From the NCBI RefSeq assembly GCF_019599145.1, contig NZ_CP080647.1:5952001-6016000 (forward strand): DNA of 64,000 bases. Reading direction: 5' to 3'. The DNA comes from Streptomyces akebiae. Its GTDB lineage: Bacteria; Actinomycetota; Actinomycetes; Streptomycetales; Streptomycetaceae. A model generated the notes under the pieces. It was given only the letters and a program-made list of their open reading frames with translations, ran no database searches and was not told where the DNA came from. This document shows, in pieces, positions 33,951 through 43,400 of this stretch (within the stretch, counting starts at the first letter, position 1; every line of letters starts with the position of its first letter). A program made the position numbers and the translations under genes.

Positions 33951-35762
33951 ATGGCCGTCAACCTGGTCAATGTCGAGAACGTCAGCAAGGTGTACGGCAC
34001 CCGTGCCCTGCTCGACGGGGTCTCGCTCGGCGTCTCCGAAGGGGACCGGATCGGCGTCGTGGGGCGGAACGGGGACGGCAAGACCACCCTGATCCGGATG
34101 CTCGCGAAGCTGGAGGAGGCCGACACCGGGCGGGTCACCCACTCCGGCGGCCTCCACCTCGGCGTCCTCACCCAGCACGACTCCCTCGACCCCGCCGCCA
34201 CCGTCCGGCACGAGGTCATCCGGGACCTGGCCGACCACGAGTGGGCGGGCAACGCCAAGATCAGGGACGTGCTGACGGGGCTCTTCGGCGGGCTCGACCT
34301 CCCGGGGTTCCCCCAGGGGCTCGACACCGTCATCGGCCCGCTCTCCGGCGGTGAGCGGCGGCGCATCGCGCTCGCCAAGCTGCTCATCGAGGAGCAGGAC
34401 CTGATCGTCCTCGACGAGCCCACCAACCACCTGGACGTGGAAGGCATCTCCTGGCTCGCGAACCACCTGCGGGAACGTCGCTCCGCCCTCGTCTGCGTCA
34501 CCCACGACCGGTGGTTCCTGGACCAGGTGTGCACCCGGATGTGGGACGTGCAGAAGGGCTCGGTCTTCGAGTACGAGGGCGGATACTCCGACTACGTCTT
34601 CGCCCGCGCCGAGCGCGAGCGGATCGCCGCCACCGAGGAGACCAAGCGGCAGAACCTGGTCCGCAAGGAGCTGGCCTGGCTGCGGCGCGGCGCCCCCGCC
34701 CGTACGTCGAAGCCGCGCTTCCGCGTCGAGGCGGCCAACGAGCTGATCGCGGACGTACCGCCGCCGCGCGACACCAGCGAGCTGATGAAGTTCGCGTCGA
34801 CCCGGCTGGGCAAGACCGTGTTCGACCTGGAGAACGTCACCGTGCAGGCCGGTCCGAAGGTGCTGCTGAAGCATCTGACCTGGCAGCTCGGTCCCGGCGA
34901 CCGGATCGGCCTCGTCGGCGTCAACGGCGCCGGCAAGACCTCCCTGCTGCGGGCCATGGCGGACGCCGCGCGCAGCGAGGGGGAGAAGCAGCCGGCCGCC
35001 GGGCGGGTCACCACCGGCAAGACGGTCAAGCTCGCGTACCTCTCCCAGGAGGTCGCCGAGCTGGACCCGAACCTGCGGGTCCTCCAGGCCGTGCAGCAGA
35101 TCCGCGACCGCGTCGACCTCGGCAAGGGGCGCGAGATGACGGCCGGGCAGCTCTGCGAGACCTTCGGGTTCAACAAGGAGAAGCAGTGGACGCCGGTCGG
35201 CGACCTCAGCGGTGGTGAGCGGCGACGGCTCCAGGTGCTGCGACTGCTGATGGACGAGCCCAACGTCCTCTTCCTGGACGAGCCGACGAACGACCTCGAC
35301 ATCGAGACGCTCACGCAGCTGGAGGACCTGCTCGACGGATGGCCCGGGTCGATGATCGTGATCTCCCACGACCGGTTCTTCATCGAGCGGACGACGGACA
35401 GGGTGTTCGCGCTGCTCGGTGACGCGGCGCTGCGGATGCTGCCGCGGGGGATCGACGAGTACATCGAGCGGCGCCACGCCATGGAGGAGGCAGCTGCCGC
35501 GGCCGCCGGGGTCGCCGTGAAGCCCGCTGCCGACGCCGCGCAGAAGAGTGCCGCCGACACCCGCGCCACGAAGAAGGAACTCCAGAAGATCGAGCGGCAG
35601 TTGGACAAGGTCTCCGAGAAGGAGGCGAAGTTGCATGCGCGGATTGCCGAGAACGCGACGGACTTCTCGAAGGTGGGGGAGTTGGACGCCGAGTTGAGGG
35701 CGTTGCTCGGGGAGAAGGAAGAGCTGGAGATGCGGTGGCTTGAACTGGCGGATGACGCGTAG
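33951..35762 (+). CDS. ABC-F family ATPase (Uup/EttA-like ribosome-associated)
   Basis: 603 residues from ATG 33951 after CAGGAGAGTA. Two ABC domains in one chain without transmembrane helices: Walker A GRNGDGKTT and GVNGAGKTS, signatures LSGGERRR (both), Walker B LIVLDEPTNHLD and VLFLDEPTNDLD. The region between them is the ABC-F linker (AWLRRGAPARTSKPRFR). A C-terminal extension with a heptad coiled coil (KKELQKIERQLDKVSEKEAKLHARI) makes it Uup-like, a group that acts on ribosomes or nucleic acids rather than transport. Residue 41 region has DGKTT instead of AGKTT. It is monocistronic. Confidence 0.9.
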   Translation: MAVNLVNVENVSKVYGTRALLDGVSLGVSEGDRIGVVGRNGDGKTTLIRMLAKLEEADTGRVTHSGGLHLGVLTQHDSLDPAATVRHEVIRDLADHEWAGNAKIRDVLTGLFGGLDLPGFPQGLDTVIGPLSGGERRRIALAKLLIEEQDLIVLDEPTNHLDVEGISWLANHLRERRSALVCVTHDRWFLDQVCTRMWDVQKGSVFEYEGGYSDYVFARAERERIAATEETKRQNLVRKELAWLRRGAPARTSKPRFRVEAANELIADVPPPRDTSELMKFASTRLGKTVFDLENVTVQAGPKVLLKHLTWQLGPGDRIGLVGVNGAGKTSLLRAMADAARSEGEKQPAAGRVTTGKTVKLAYLSQEVAELDPNLRVLQAVQQIRDRVDLGKGREMTAGQLCETFGFNKEKQWTPVGDLSGGERRRLQVLRLLMDEPNVLFLDEPTNDLDIETLTQLEDLLDGWPGSMIVISHDRFFIERTTDRVFALLGDAALRMLPRGIDEYIERRHAMEEAAAAAAGVAVKPAADAAQKSAADTRATKKELQKIERQLDKVSEKEAKLHARIAENATDFSKVGELDAELRALLGEKEELEMRWLELADDA

Positions 35763-36015
35763 CGGTCGAGCCGGGCGGCCACCCGTCGTTGGGGCTGGTG
35801 TGCGAGGCCAAGGCCTCGCGCGCGTCCCGTGAAGGGGGCGTGAAGGAGCGTAACGGGGGCATCACGGGCCGGTTCTCCCTTGGGAACAGGGGAGCGACCG
35901 GCCCCATGTGCGAGCGCGTCGCAGTGATAGAAAGAGCCGTCTGAGAACAGTCTGAGAAGCGATACCACGCGGTCACACGGGTGGCTCGAAAGCAGCGAAC
36001 AGGGGGAAAGCGCTG

Positions 36016-37845
36016 ATGGTTCAGCCACCCGATCAGCCGCCGCAGGGCGGTTACGGAGTACCGCAGAACCCACCACCGCCGTCGCACCCGCAACAACCAC
36101 AACAACCACAACAACCACAACAGCCGTACGGCTACCCGCAGACGCCCCCGCCGCAGGGCCCGCCCGCACCGGGCCCCGGCTACGGCTACCCGCCCCAGCA
36201 GCAGCCGCCCGCGCAGCCGGGTCCGTACACCCAGCCCGGCCCGTACGGCCAGCCGCAGCAGCCCGGCCCGTACGCGCAGCCCGGCCCGTACAACCCCGCG
36301 TCGCAAGCCGGTTACGGCTACCCGCAGTCGCAGTACGCGGGCGCGCCCACGCCCCCGCCGGTCGGTGGCGGTGGCGGTGGCGGTGGGTCGAAGAACCCCT
36401 TCAAGGGCAGGCCCGCGATGGTCGTCGGGGCGGCCGTGGCCGCCCTGCTCGTGGTGGGCGGCGCCGTGTTCGCCGTGACGAAGCTCGGGGACGACGGCGG
36501 GAAGAAGCCGGTCGCCAAGGAGAGCACCGGCCCGTCCGAGGACGACAAGCCCTCCGACGCGCCCTCCGCGCCCGTCAACCCGGGCGACGGCAGCGGCGAC
36601 GGCGGCGAGGACCTCGACATCTCCGACCTCAACGCGGACCGCGAGGACGGCGAGGCGAAGGTGCTCTGGTACAAGAGCGCACCCGACGCCCCCGGTTCCG
36701 GCGCGAGCGCACCCGGCCTGTGGGTCACCGACAAGGTCGCGGTGAAGCCCGCGTACAAGCAGCTGTTCGCCTACAACGTGGGTGACGGCGACCCGGCCTG
36801 GGACCCGATCGAGTTCCCCGGCAAGATCTGCGCGGTCACGCCGCAGGAGACCGCCGACGACCGGGCCGTGGTCGCGTACCAGAAGAGCACCTCGAAGAAC
36901 GCCGACTGCGACCAGCTCCAGCAGATCGACCTGAACACCGGCGCCAAGGGCTGGTCGGCCCAGCTGGAGAAGGGCGACCTGTTCGACAGCGCCCACAGTG
37001 TCTCCCTGGCCGTCGCCGGTGACACGCTCGTGGTGGGCCGCTCGCAGTCCGGGACGGCGTACGACATCGACACCGGCAAGAAGCTGTTCGACAAGAAGAC
37101 CTACGGCCAGTCCTGCTACCCGTCCGGGTTCGCGGGCGGTACGCGGCTGGTCGTCGTCTCCTCCTGCGCGGTGACCACGGAGAAGGAGCACGACGAGGTC
37201 CAGGAGCTCGACCCGCGGACCGGCAAGGCCAAGTGGACGCGGAAGATCCCCAAGGGCTGGAAGGTCGAGAACGCGTACTCCGTGGACCCGCTCGTCCTCT
37301 ACCTCACCAACGAGGAAGAGAACACCTGGAACATCTCCACCTTCAAGGCCGACGGATCGACCCGTTCGCAGGTCGACTCGGACGCCTCGTTCGCCCCCGA
37401 CTGCGACGGCGGGATCCTCACCGGGGACCTGGCCGGCTGCACCGGTGTCGCGAGCGACGCGAACACGCTCTACCTGCCGACCGAGGAGAAGGACGGCACG
37501 AACGAGATCGTCGCGCTGAACCTGGCCACCGGCAAGGAGAAGTGGCGCGTCAAGTCGCCCTCCGCCGACGCGGCGGTGGAGCCGCTGCGGACCGAGGGCG
37601 GGAAGCTGATCGCGTACGTCGCGCCGTCGTCGGACGCGGGCGGCCGGATCGTGTCGTTCCCGACCACGGGCGGCAGCCCCACCGCCACCGAGCTGCTGCA
37701 GATGCCGGCGAGCGCCGCGGTGATCGAGAGTTCCTTCTACTCGAAGGCCATCGACTACGTGGACGGGCGCTTCTACATCTCCTCGACCCTGCTGAGTGGT
37801 GCCGACGAAGCGAAGGAGAAGTTGATGCTGGCCTACGGCAAGTGA
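36016..37845 (+). CDS. Proline-rich membrane protein with beta-propeller (PQQ/WD-like) domain I
   Basis: 609 residues. The N-terminal ~130 are Pro/Gln/Gly/Tyr-rich (PGPYGQP, QQPQQP repeats, from CAACAACCA DNA repeats at about 36091-36121). A membrane helix (about 138-157) follows, then an acidic Gly/Ser/Asp linker and a ~430-residue extracytoplasmic domain made of PQQ-type propeller blades (VVGRSQSGTAYDIDTGKKLFD, LDPRTGKAKWTRKI, ALNLATGKEKWRV). Several paired Cys suggest disulphides. Propellers of this type bind proteins or ligands; no catalytic residues are seen. It is the first of a paralogous tandem pair. Confidence 0.82.
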   Translation: MVQPPDQPPQGGYGVPQNPPPPSHPQQPQQPQQPQQPYGYPQTPPPQGPPAPGPGYGYPPQQQPPAQPGPYTQPGPYGQPQQPGPYAQPGPYNPASQAGYGYPQSQYAGAPTPPPVGGGGGGGGSKNPFKGRPAMVVGAAVAALLVVGGAVFAVTKLGDDGGKKPVAKESTGPSEDDKPSDAPSAPVNPGDGSGDGGEDLDISDLNADREDGEAKVLWYKSAPDAPGSGASAPGLWVTDKVAVKPAYKQLFAYNVGDGDPAWDPIEFPGKICAVTPQETADDRAVVAYQKSTSKNADCDQLQQIDLNTGAKGWSAQLEKGDLFDSAHSVSLAVAGDTLVVGRSQSGTAYDIDTGKKLFDKKTYGQSCYPSGFAGGTRLVVVSSCAVTTEKEHDEVQELDPRTGKAKWTRKIPKGWKVENAYSVDPLVLYLTNEEENTWNISTFKADGSTRSQVDSDASFAPDCDGGILTGDLAGCTGVASDANTLYLPTEEKDGTNEIVALNLATGKEKWRVKSPSADAAVEPLRTEGGKLIAYVAPSSDAGGRIVSFPTTGGSPTATELLQMPASAAVIESSFYSKAIDYVDGRFYISSTLLSGADEAKEKLMLAYGK

Positions 37846-37900
37846 CAGCCCCGCTCGTCCTCCACCCGACCACCGAGATCCGCTCCGAGGAATCCACGTC

Positions 37901-39850
37901 ATGACGCAGCCGCCGCCCCCGCCGAACCAGCCGCCGAACCAGCCGCCGGGCCAGCCCCAGAACCAGCCGCCGGCCCCGTCCTTGTCCAAGGACCAGCCGC
38001 CCGCGCAGCCCCCGGCCCCGGGCCAGCAGCCCCCGCAGAGCGCCCCGCCGCAGGGCGGTTTCGGCGCGCCCACGCCCCCGCCGGCCGGCGGCTTCGGCGC
38101 CCCGACGCCCCCGCCGCAGGGCCCGCCCGCGCAGGCCCCTGGCTACGGCTACCCGCAGACGCCCCCACCGGCGCAGCCCGGTTACGGCTACCCGGGCCAG
38201 CCCGGTCAGCCGGGTGCCTACGGTCACCCGCAGCCGGGCCCGTACGGCCAGCCGCCGCAGCCAGGTCCCTACGGGCAGCAGCCCTACGGCTACCAGCCGC
38301 AGACCATGCCGATGCAGCCGCAGGTGGGGCACGCCCCCGGCGGCCCCGGCGGCAAGAAGAAGCTGAACTCCGCGGCGATCATCATCACCGCGGCGGTCGC
38401 GGCCATCGCGCTCATCGTCGGCGGCGGCGTCTACATCGCCACCTCCAAGGGCGACGACGACAACGGCAAGAAGGACACCGCCAGTTCGGAGGGCACCTCC
38501 GGCGGCAAGGACGACACCAAGGGTGACGACGACGGCGGTTCCTCCTCGTCCGGCGGTTCGTCGTCCGGCGGCGTGGAGATCCCGACCACGGCGCAGGAGA
38601 AGGCACCGTCCAGCCCCAGCGCGAAGATCCTCTTCCAGGTGCCCGCGCACGAGGTCAAGGAAAAGCTCCAGATCGACAGCGTCAAGGGCTCCTGGCTGAC
38701 GAAGACCACGTACGCCAAGTCCGCGCTCAACAAGATCGTCGGCTACGACCCGGACAGCGGCAAGACCAAGTGGACGCTGGACCTGACCGGCCAGACCTGC
38801 GCGGGCTCCCGTGAGATCACCACCGAGGGCATCGCCGTCGTGGTGACCGAGTCGGCCAAGCGCAAGAACAACGACGACCGCCAGCCCTGCACCGAGGTCA
38901 CCGCGTTCAACGTCGAGACCGGCAAGGAGGTGTGGACCAAGAGCGCCGACCTCAGCGGCAGCAAGGTGCCGTTCGGCGAGGTCACCATCTCCGGTACGAC
39001 GGTCGCCGCGGCCGGCGGCTACTCCGGTGGCGCCGCGTTCGACGTCAACTCCGGCAAGGTGCTGTGGTCGCCGAAGGCCGGCGAGTGCACCGACGAGGGC
39101 TACGCGGGCGGCGCCCAGCTGATCGCGGTCCGCAAGTGCGGCGACTACGGCAGCGAGACCTTCGAGATCCAGCTGCTCGACCCGAAGTCGGGCAGCGTCA
39201 AGTGGACGTACAAGGTGCCCTCCGGCATCCAGCGCGCCAAGGTCATCTCCACCAACCCCGTCGTCTTCGGTGTGGTGACGGGCAGCGACGTCCCGCTGAC
39301 CGGCACGACCGACATCTTCTCCCTCGACGGCAAGGGCAAGCTGCGCGCCAAGATCTCCATCCCGGACGACAAGTACGACTACGAGTGCCCGGTCCGCGGT
39401 GTCTGGGCCTGCCGGGGCATCTCCGTCGGCAACGACAAGGTGTACATGCCGACCAAGAGCCACGACGGCACCGGCGCCTACAGCTCCACCAACGAGATCG
39501 TCTCCTTCTCGCTGGCCACGGGGAAGTCCACCGGTGACCGCGTGGACGCGGGCGACGACCACGAGCTGTTCCCGATCCGGATGGACGGGCCGAACATCAT
39601 CGCCTACAAGGACGGCCCGTACGACAAGGGTGCCCAGATCGTCTCCGTCGACGGCAAGACGCTGAAGCAGACCAAGCTCCTGGAGACCCCGGCCTCCGAG
39701 TCGGTGCTGCGCGCGATCAGCGCCATGACGCCGACGATGAGCGAGATGCTCTACACCGACGGACGGTGGTTCATCGGCTCGGAACTCGTCAGCAAGCCGT
39801 ACTCGGACGACGAGAAGGAGTACACGGCGCTCGGCTTCGGGGCGAAGTAA
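37901..39850 (+). CDS. Proline-rich membrane protein with beta-propeller (PQQ/WD-like) domain II
   Basis: 649 residues from ATG 37901 with GAGGAAT upstream. Same layout as the gene at 36016: Pro/Gln/Gly/Tyr-rich N-terminus (PGPYGQ, PGYGYP), membrane helix (about 156-178), Asp/Gly/Ser linker, then a propeller with repeating blade elements (VGYDPDSGKTKWTLDL, FNVETGKEVWTK, LDPKSGSVKWTYKV, FSLDGKGKLRAKI). Paired Cys and a YDYECPVRGVWACRG segment suggest disulphides. The two proteins are tandem paralogues, 55 bases apart, likely co-transcribed. Function unknown; a ligand-binding or scaffolding role at the membrane is inferred only. Confidence 0.82.
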   Translation: MTQPPPPPNQPPNQPPGQPQNQPPAPSLSKDQPPAQPPAPGQQPPQSAPPQGGFGAPTPPPAGGFGAPTPPPQGPPAQAPGYGYPQTPPPAQPGYGYPGQPGQPGAYGHPQPGPYGQPPQPGPYGQQPYGYQPQTMPMQPQVGHAPGGPGGKKKLNSAAIIITAAVAAIALIVGGGVYIATSKGDDDNGKKDTASSEGTSGGKDDTKGDDDGGSSSSGGSSSGGVEIPTTAQEKAPSSPSAKILFQVPAHEVKEKLQIDSVKGSWLTKTTYAKSALNKIVGYDPDSGKTKWTLDLTGQTCAGSREITTEGIAVVVTESAKRKNNDDRQPCTEVTAFNVETGKEVWTKSADLSGSKVPFGEVTISGTTVAAAGGYSGGAAFDVNSGKVLWSPKAGECTDEGYAGGAQLIAVRKCGDYGSETFEIQLLDPKSGSVKWTYKVPSGIQRAKVISTNPVVFGVVTGSDVPLTGTTDIFSLDGKGKLRAKISIPDDKYDYECPVRGVWACRGISVGNDKVYMPTKSHDGTGAYSSTNEIVSFSLATGKSTGDRVDAGDDHELFPIRMDGPNIIAYKDGPYDKGAQIVSVDGKTLKQTKLLETPASESVLRAISAMTPTMSEMLYTDGRWFIGSELVSKPYSDDEKEYTALGFGAK

Positions 39851-39876
39851 CCCCACGCGCCCCCTCGACCTCGTTC

Positions 39877-39910
39877 CACGGCCCCGCCCCAGCTCAGGGG
39901 CGGGGCCGTG
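39877..39910 (+). terminator. Intrinsic terminator after the propeller pair
   Basis: CACGGCCCCGCCCC (39877-39890) and GGGGCGGGGCCGTG (39897-39910): perfect 14-bp arms with a 6-base loop, 26 bases after the stop codon. Confidence 0.9.
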
Positions 39911-40142
39911 CACGTATCCCGCATCACGCTCGAATCGGAGGGAATTTCGGTAATCCGGGCACTTCTCTCCCGTAGGGGGAGCGCAACGTCGAACAAGCGT
40001 GTAGCTTCCGGGGGCATGAAGAGCGGGCGTCGACGGGCGAGTCGACGGGAAGTCGGGGGGCTTCTGTCCGCGAGGTCCGGTGGGCGGCCATAGTGGGCAA
40101 CCATCTGGGGGACTGTGGGGGACTGGGGGGTGGGGTGGCTCG

Positions 40143-40835
40143 ATGGGAGTGCGGCTCATGGTGGTCGACGACCACCGACTGCTGGCCGAGGCGTTGGCCT
40201 CGGCCTTGAAGCTGCGGGGACACCGGGTGCTGGCGGCGGCGGCGCCCGCCGCGGGCGCGGCGGAGCTGGTGATCAGCAGGGCACCGGAGGTGTGCCTGCT
40301 CGGCACGGCGACGCCCGCCGAGCCGGGGATCTTCGACCCGGTGGTGAAGATCAAGCGCGAACGCCCGCAGGTGGCGGTACTGGTCCTCGGACCGGTGCCC
40401 AACCCGCGCGGCATCGCGGCGGCGTTCGCCGCCGGCGCCTCGGGCTACGTCCGGCACGACGAGCGCATCGAGGGGGTCGAACGGGCCATCATGAAGGCCC
40501 GCGCGGGCGAGGCGGCGGTGGCACCACAGCTCCTGCAGAGCGCCTTCGGCGAACTGCTGAACCCCGCCGCCCAGCCGGACGACGAGGGCCAGCGGCTGCT
40601 CCAGATGCTGACGCCTCGCGAGGTCGAGGTGCTGGTCCGGGTCGCGGACGGCGAGGACACCCGCCTCATCGCGGCGGGCATGGGCATCGCCCCGTCGACG
40701 GCCCGCACGCACGTCCAACGGGTCCTGATGAAGCTGGGCGTCGGCTCCCGCCTGGAGGCGGCGGCACTGGCGGCCCGCACGGGGTTGCTGGACCGGGCGG
40801 GGCCGGTGCGGCAGGGGCCGGGGGTTGAGAGGTAG
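40143..40835 (+). CDS. LuxR-type response-regulator-like protein with degenerate receiver
   Basis: 230 residues. The N-terminal ~120 residues keep the receiver fold (MVVDDHRLLAEALASAL), but the phospho-acceptor Asp is missing: where most NarL-family members have an Asp (LLDV or LMDL), this has VCLLGTATP. The conserved Thr and Lys are also absent (LVLGPV; ASGYVRHDER). The C-terminal HTH (LTPREVEVLVRVADGEDTRLIAAGMGIAPSTARTHVQRVLMKLGVGSR) is intact. So it is probably not controlled by phosphorylation. No kinase gene is adjacent. Confidence 0.87.
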   Translation: MGVRLMVVDDHRLLAEALASALKLRGHRVLAAAAPAAGAAELVISRAPEVCLLGTATPAEPGIFDPVVKIKRERPQVAVLVLGPVPNPRGIAAAFAAGASGYVRHDERIEGVERAIMKARAGEAAVAPQLLQSAFGELLNPAAQPDDEGQRLLQMLTPREVEVLVRVADGEDTRLIAAGMGIAPSTARTHVQRVLMKLGVGSRLEAAALAARTGLLDRAGPVRQGPGVER

Positions 40836-40880
40836 GAGGCTGGCTGCTTCTTGGCCCGGCGGCTGCTTCCGGCCCGCCGG

Positions 40881-42056
40881 CTACCTCTTGACCTGTCCAC
40901 ACAGGGTGTGGTCGATGAGGTCGGTGATGCCTCGGATCTGCCGCGCGGCGGTCTCCTCCTCACCCGGCCGGCTGTGGACGGCGACGGTGACGGAGGTACG
41001 GCCGTCGGCCGTCGTCCCGGGCCACGTCAAGGACCCGAAGTTGCTGCCGCTGTGGCCCCAGTAGCCGCCGCCGCACGTCAACGGCGTCCACTCCAGCCCG
41101 AGCCCGTAGCGGGCCCCCGGCACCTCACCGGGCGCGTCCGGCACGGCGACGGTACGGCGCATCTCGGCGAGCTGGGCGGGGGCGAGAAGCCTGCCGCCGA
41201 GCAGCGCGGAGAAGAAGCGGTTGGTGTCGGCGGCCGTACTGATGATCGACCCGTCGGCGTCCCCGTCGAAGGGGAGGTAGGCGAGCGTGGTGTCGGTCAT
41301 CGGGGCGTCGACCCCCGGCTCGAACTGCTGGTAGTTACGGGCGTGGGGGCGGGGCAGTGTCGGATCGTTGCCCGGCGCGTAGGTGCGCGTGAGCCGCAGC
41401 GGCCGCAGGATCCGCTCGCGCACCTCCTCCTCCCACCCCCTCCCGGTGACCGCCTCGATCACCATTCCGGCGAGGATGTAGTTGGTGTTGCTGTACTCCC
41501 AGCGGGCGCCGGGCTCGAAGACGGGCGGGTGGGTCATGGCGAAGGCGACGCGCTGCCGCGAGGTGTACGTGGTCGACCGGTGCTTCAGATACCCGGCGGC
41601 GCTCAGCTCGGGCACGACGTCGGCGATGTAGTCGGGCAGCCCGCTGGTGTGCTGCAGCAGCTGCCGTACGGTGATCCGGCTGCCGTCGTTCCCACTCCCC
41701 TTCACCACCCCCGGCAGCCACCGTTCCACACGGTCCTCCAACGACAGCCGACCCTCCCCGACGAGCTGCAGGACGACGGTCGCGACGTACGCCTTGGTGG
41801 TGCTCCCGATACGGATGTACCCGGCGGGGGGTACGGGTGCGCCGGTACGGAGGTCCCCGACACCGCTGCGGGCGGCCCGCGTTCCCCGGGGCCCGTCCAG
41901 CCGCACGGCGACCCCGGTCACGCCGCTGTCGCGCAGGGCGTCGGCGTCGCGCTGGAGAGGGTCCGCTGCCGCTTGGGCGTGGGCCGGGGCGAGGGCGGAG
42001 AGAACGGCGAGCGCGAGGGCGAGGACGGTGGTCGAGAGGGCGCGGGGGGTGGTCAT
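40881..42056 (-). CDS. Secreted serine hydrolase, beta-lactamase/D-alanyl-D-alanine carboxypeptidase fold
   Basis: 391 residues from the ATG at 42056. A signal peptide (about 1-32, ending AHAQA) leads to a class C-like domain with SxxK in IRIGSTTKAYVA, YxN in WEYSNTNYI and HxG in YWGHSGSNFG. This layout is shared by R61-type DD-peptidases and by esterases. A lone secreted hydrolase of unknown substrate. It is convergent with the response regulator gene, 45 bases apart. Confidence 0.88.
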   Translation of the reverse strand: MTTPRALSTTVLALALAVLSALAPAHAQAAADPLQRDADALRDSGVTGVAVRLDGPRGTRAARSGVGDLRTGAPVPPAGYIRIGSTTKAYVATVVLQLVGEGRLSLEDRVERWLPGVVKGSGNDGSRITVRQLLQHTSGLPDYIADVVPELSAAGYLKHRSTTYTSRQRVAFAMTHPPVFEPGARWEYSNTNYILAGMVIEAVTGRGWEEEVRERILRPLRLTRTYAPGNDPTLPRPHARNYQQFEPGVDAPMTDTTLAYLPFDGDADGSIISTAADTNRFFSALLGGRLLAPAQLAEMRRTVAVPDAPGEVPGARYGLGLEWTPLTCGGGYWGHSGSNFGSLTWPGTTADGRTSVTVAVHSRPGEEETAARQIRGITDLIDHTLCGQVKR

Positions 42057-42121
42057 GGGGCCACCGTAGAAACGGGCGTCCCCACCCGCCATGCAGTGAA
42101 CCCCCGCGTGTCGCCGGGGGC

Positions 42122-42340
42122 TTACCTCAGCTTGTCGTACGGAAACCCACCGGCCTTTATGTGACGGAGGAGTCCGGCGAGGGGGGTGGGGGTGGTGCGG
42201 AGGTGGGTGGCCGGAGAGTCGGATTCACGGAGTCCGAGCAAGTGGGTCGATATGGAGGCCAGTTCGATGCATGTGTTGCCTTCGCCGCCTCCGGAGAACG
42301 TGGACCTCTGCCAGCGCAGCGCGTGATTCATGCAGCTCAC
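42122..42340 (-). CDS. DUF397 small protein
   Basis: 72 residues if started at the GTG at 42340, which overlaps the regulator's stop (GTGA); an ATG at 42331 is an alternative. WQRSTFSGGGEGNTCIELA is the core motif of DUF397 (PF04149), small proteins almost always encoded next to an XRE/Scr1-like regulator in Streptomyces. In the whiJ-type clusters the two are thought to interact. Function still unclear. Confidence 0.87.
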   Translation of the reverse strand: MSCMNHALRWQRSTFSGGGEGNTCIELASISTHLLGLRESDSPATHLRTTPTPLAGLLRHIKAGGFPYDKLR

Positions 42341-43188
42341 AGCTCCTTCAACAGGCGGTGGATGAAGTCCCGTGACGCGACGGGATCCAGCGACGCGTTC
42401 TCCACCTTACGGAAGAGTGTTCGGAGCTGTTTCAACTGCGCTTCCGCGTCGATGAACAGGGTGCCCGTGGGCGAGTCGCGCAGCACGGTGTCCAGTTGGG
42501 GCACCGGGCCACCCAGGTACATCATCGAGGTGGCCGCACCGGCAAAGCCGTCTTGGTCGAGGGGGATGACGCGCACCGCCGCGTGCCCCTGCTCGATCTC
42601 GTCCAGGATGCGGCGGAGTTGGAGGACCGAGGTCTGCCGATCAGCCACTCGGACCCGCAGCGCGAATTCGTGAACAATCGTCTCGTACGGCAGTGGATTC
42701 CCGCCCTCGATGACCGCGCGTCGGCGCATCCGGTGTTCCACCCGGGGAGACAGCTCGCTCTCGGGCAGTTCCGGACGTGTGTAACTGAATACCGCTCGCG
42801 CGTAGTCGGCGGTTTGGAGCAGCCCAGGCACGTAGGTGATGGCGATCTCGTGCAGGAACGTCGCGTGGTGCTCCGCCTCGGCGACGTCCAGATTCACCTG
42901 GGGCAAGACGCCTCGATATTCGTCCCACCAGCCGCGCGTGCGGTCGGCCGCGATGGCCACGAGTGCCTCGATCAGTTCCGTGTCCGTGCAGGCGCAGTGA
43001 GCCGCCAGCCTGCGCAGCCGTTCCTCGCTGATCGCCGAACTGCCGGCCTCGATCTGGCTCATGTGGGCCGAACTCGCTCCCAGGAGCCCCGCCACCTCTT
43101 TGGCGGGCTTGCCCGCCGCCTCCCGCAGCTTGCGCAGCTCGGATCCCAGGCGCACCTGTCGTGCCGTGGGCTGGTTCCGCATGGTCAT
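42337..43188 (-). CDS. XRE-family regulator with DUF5753 (Scr1/WhiJ type)
   Basis: 283 residues. An N-terminal helix-turn-helix (about residues 10-70, VRLGSELRKLREAAGKPAKEVA... AHMSQIEAGSSAISEERLRRL) is followed by the long DUF5753 region (ATFLHEIAITYVPGLLQTADYARAVF, QLRRILDEIEQGHAAVRVIPL). Proteins of this type form large Streptomyces paralogue sets including WhiJ and the Scr1 antitoxin-like regulators; they control development or small toxin-like partners. It is transcribed with DUF397 and divergently from the HATPase gene. Confidence 0.9.
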   Translation of the reverse strand: MTMRNQPTARQVRLGSELRKLREAAGKPAKEVAGLLGASSAHMSQIEAGSSAISEERLRRLAAHCACTDTELIEALVAIAADRTRGWWDEYRGVLPQVNLDVAEAEHHATFLHEIAITYVPGLLQTADYARAVFSYTRPELPESELSPRVEHRMRRRAVIEGGNPLPYETIVHEFALRVRVADRQTSVLQLRRILDEIEQGHAAVRVIPLDQDGFAGAATSMMYLGGPVPQLDTVLRDSPTGTLFIDAEAQLKQLRTLFRKVENASLDPVASRDFIHRLLKEL

Positions 43189-43248
43189 CCGAGTAACTGC
43201 CTCTCCGTGACTCCTCGTTCGGGTGCAGATTACGGCAGACAGCTGCGA

Positions 43249-43266
43249 GGGTATTAATTTCTACCC
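43249..43266. promoter_or_regulatory. Palindrome in the divergent regulator/HATPase promoter gap
   Basis: GGGTA-TTAATTTC-TACCC (43249-43266), 5-bp perfect arms around an AT-rich centre in otherwise GC-rich sequence. It lies between the divergent XRE and HATPase genes, so it is a candidate operator for the XRE protein. Inferred from position only. Confidence 0.4.
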
Positions 43267-43400
43267 TACCGTCCGTGATGCGCCGCGCACTCTGCGGTAT
43301 CGCCGGGCATCCGGAAGCGCACCACTCCGTCCTGCCGCGACGGCTGAGGCAATGCCACCACCCGCCCGAACAGCTCCCCGCCCCCGAACGGAGTTCAACC

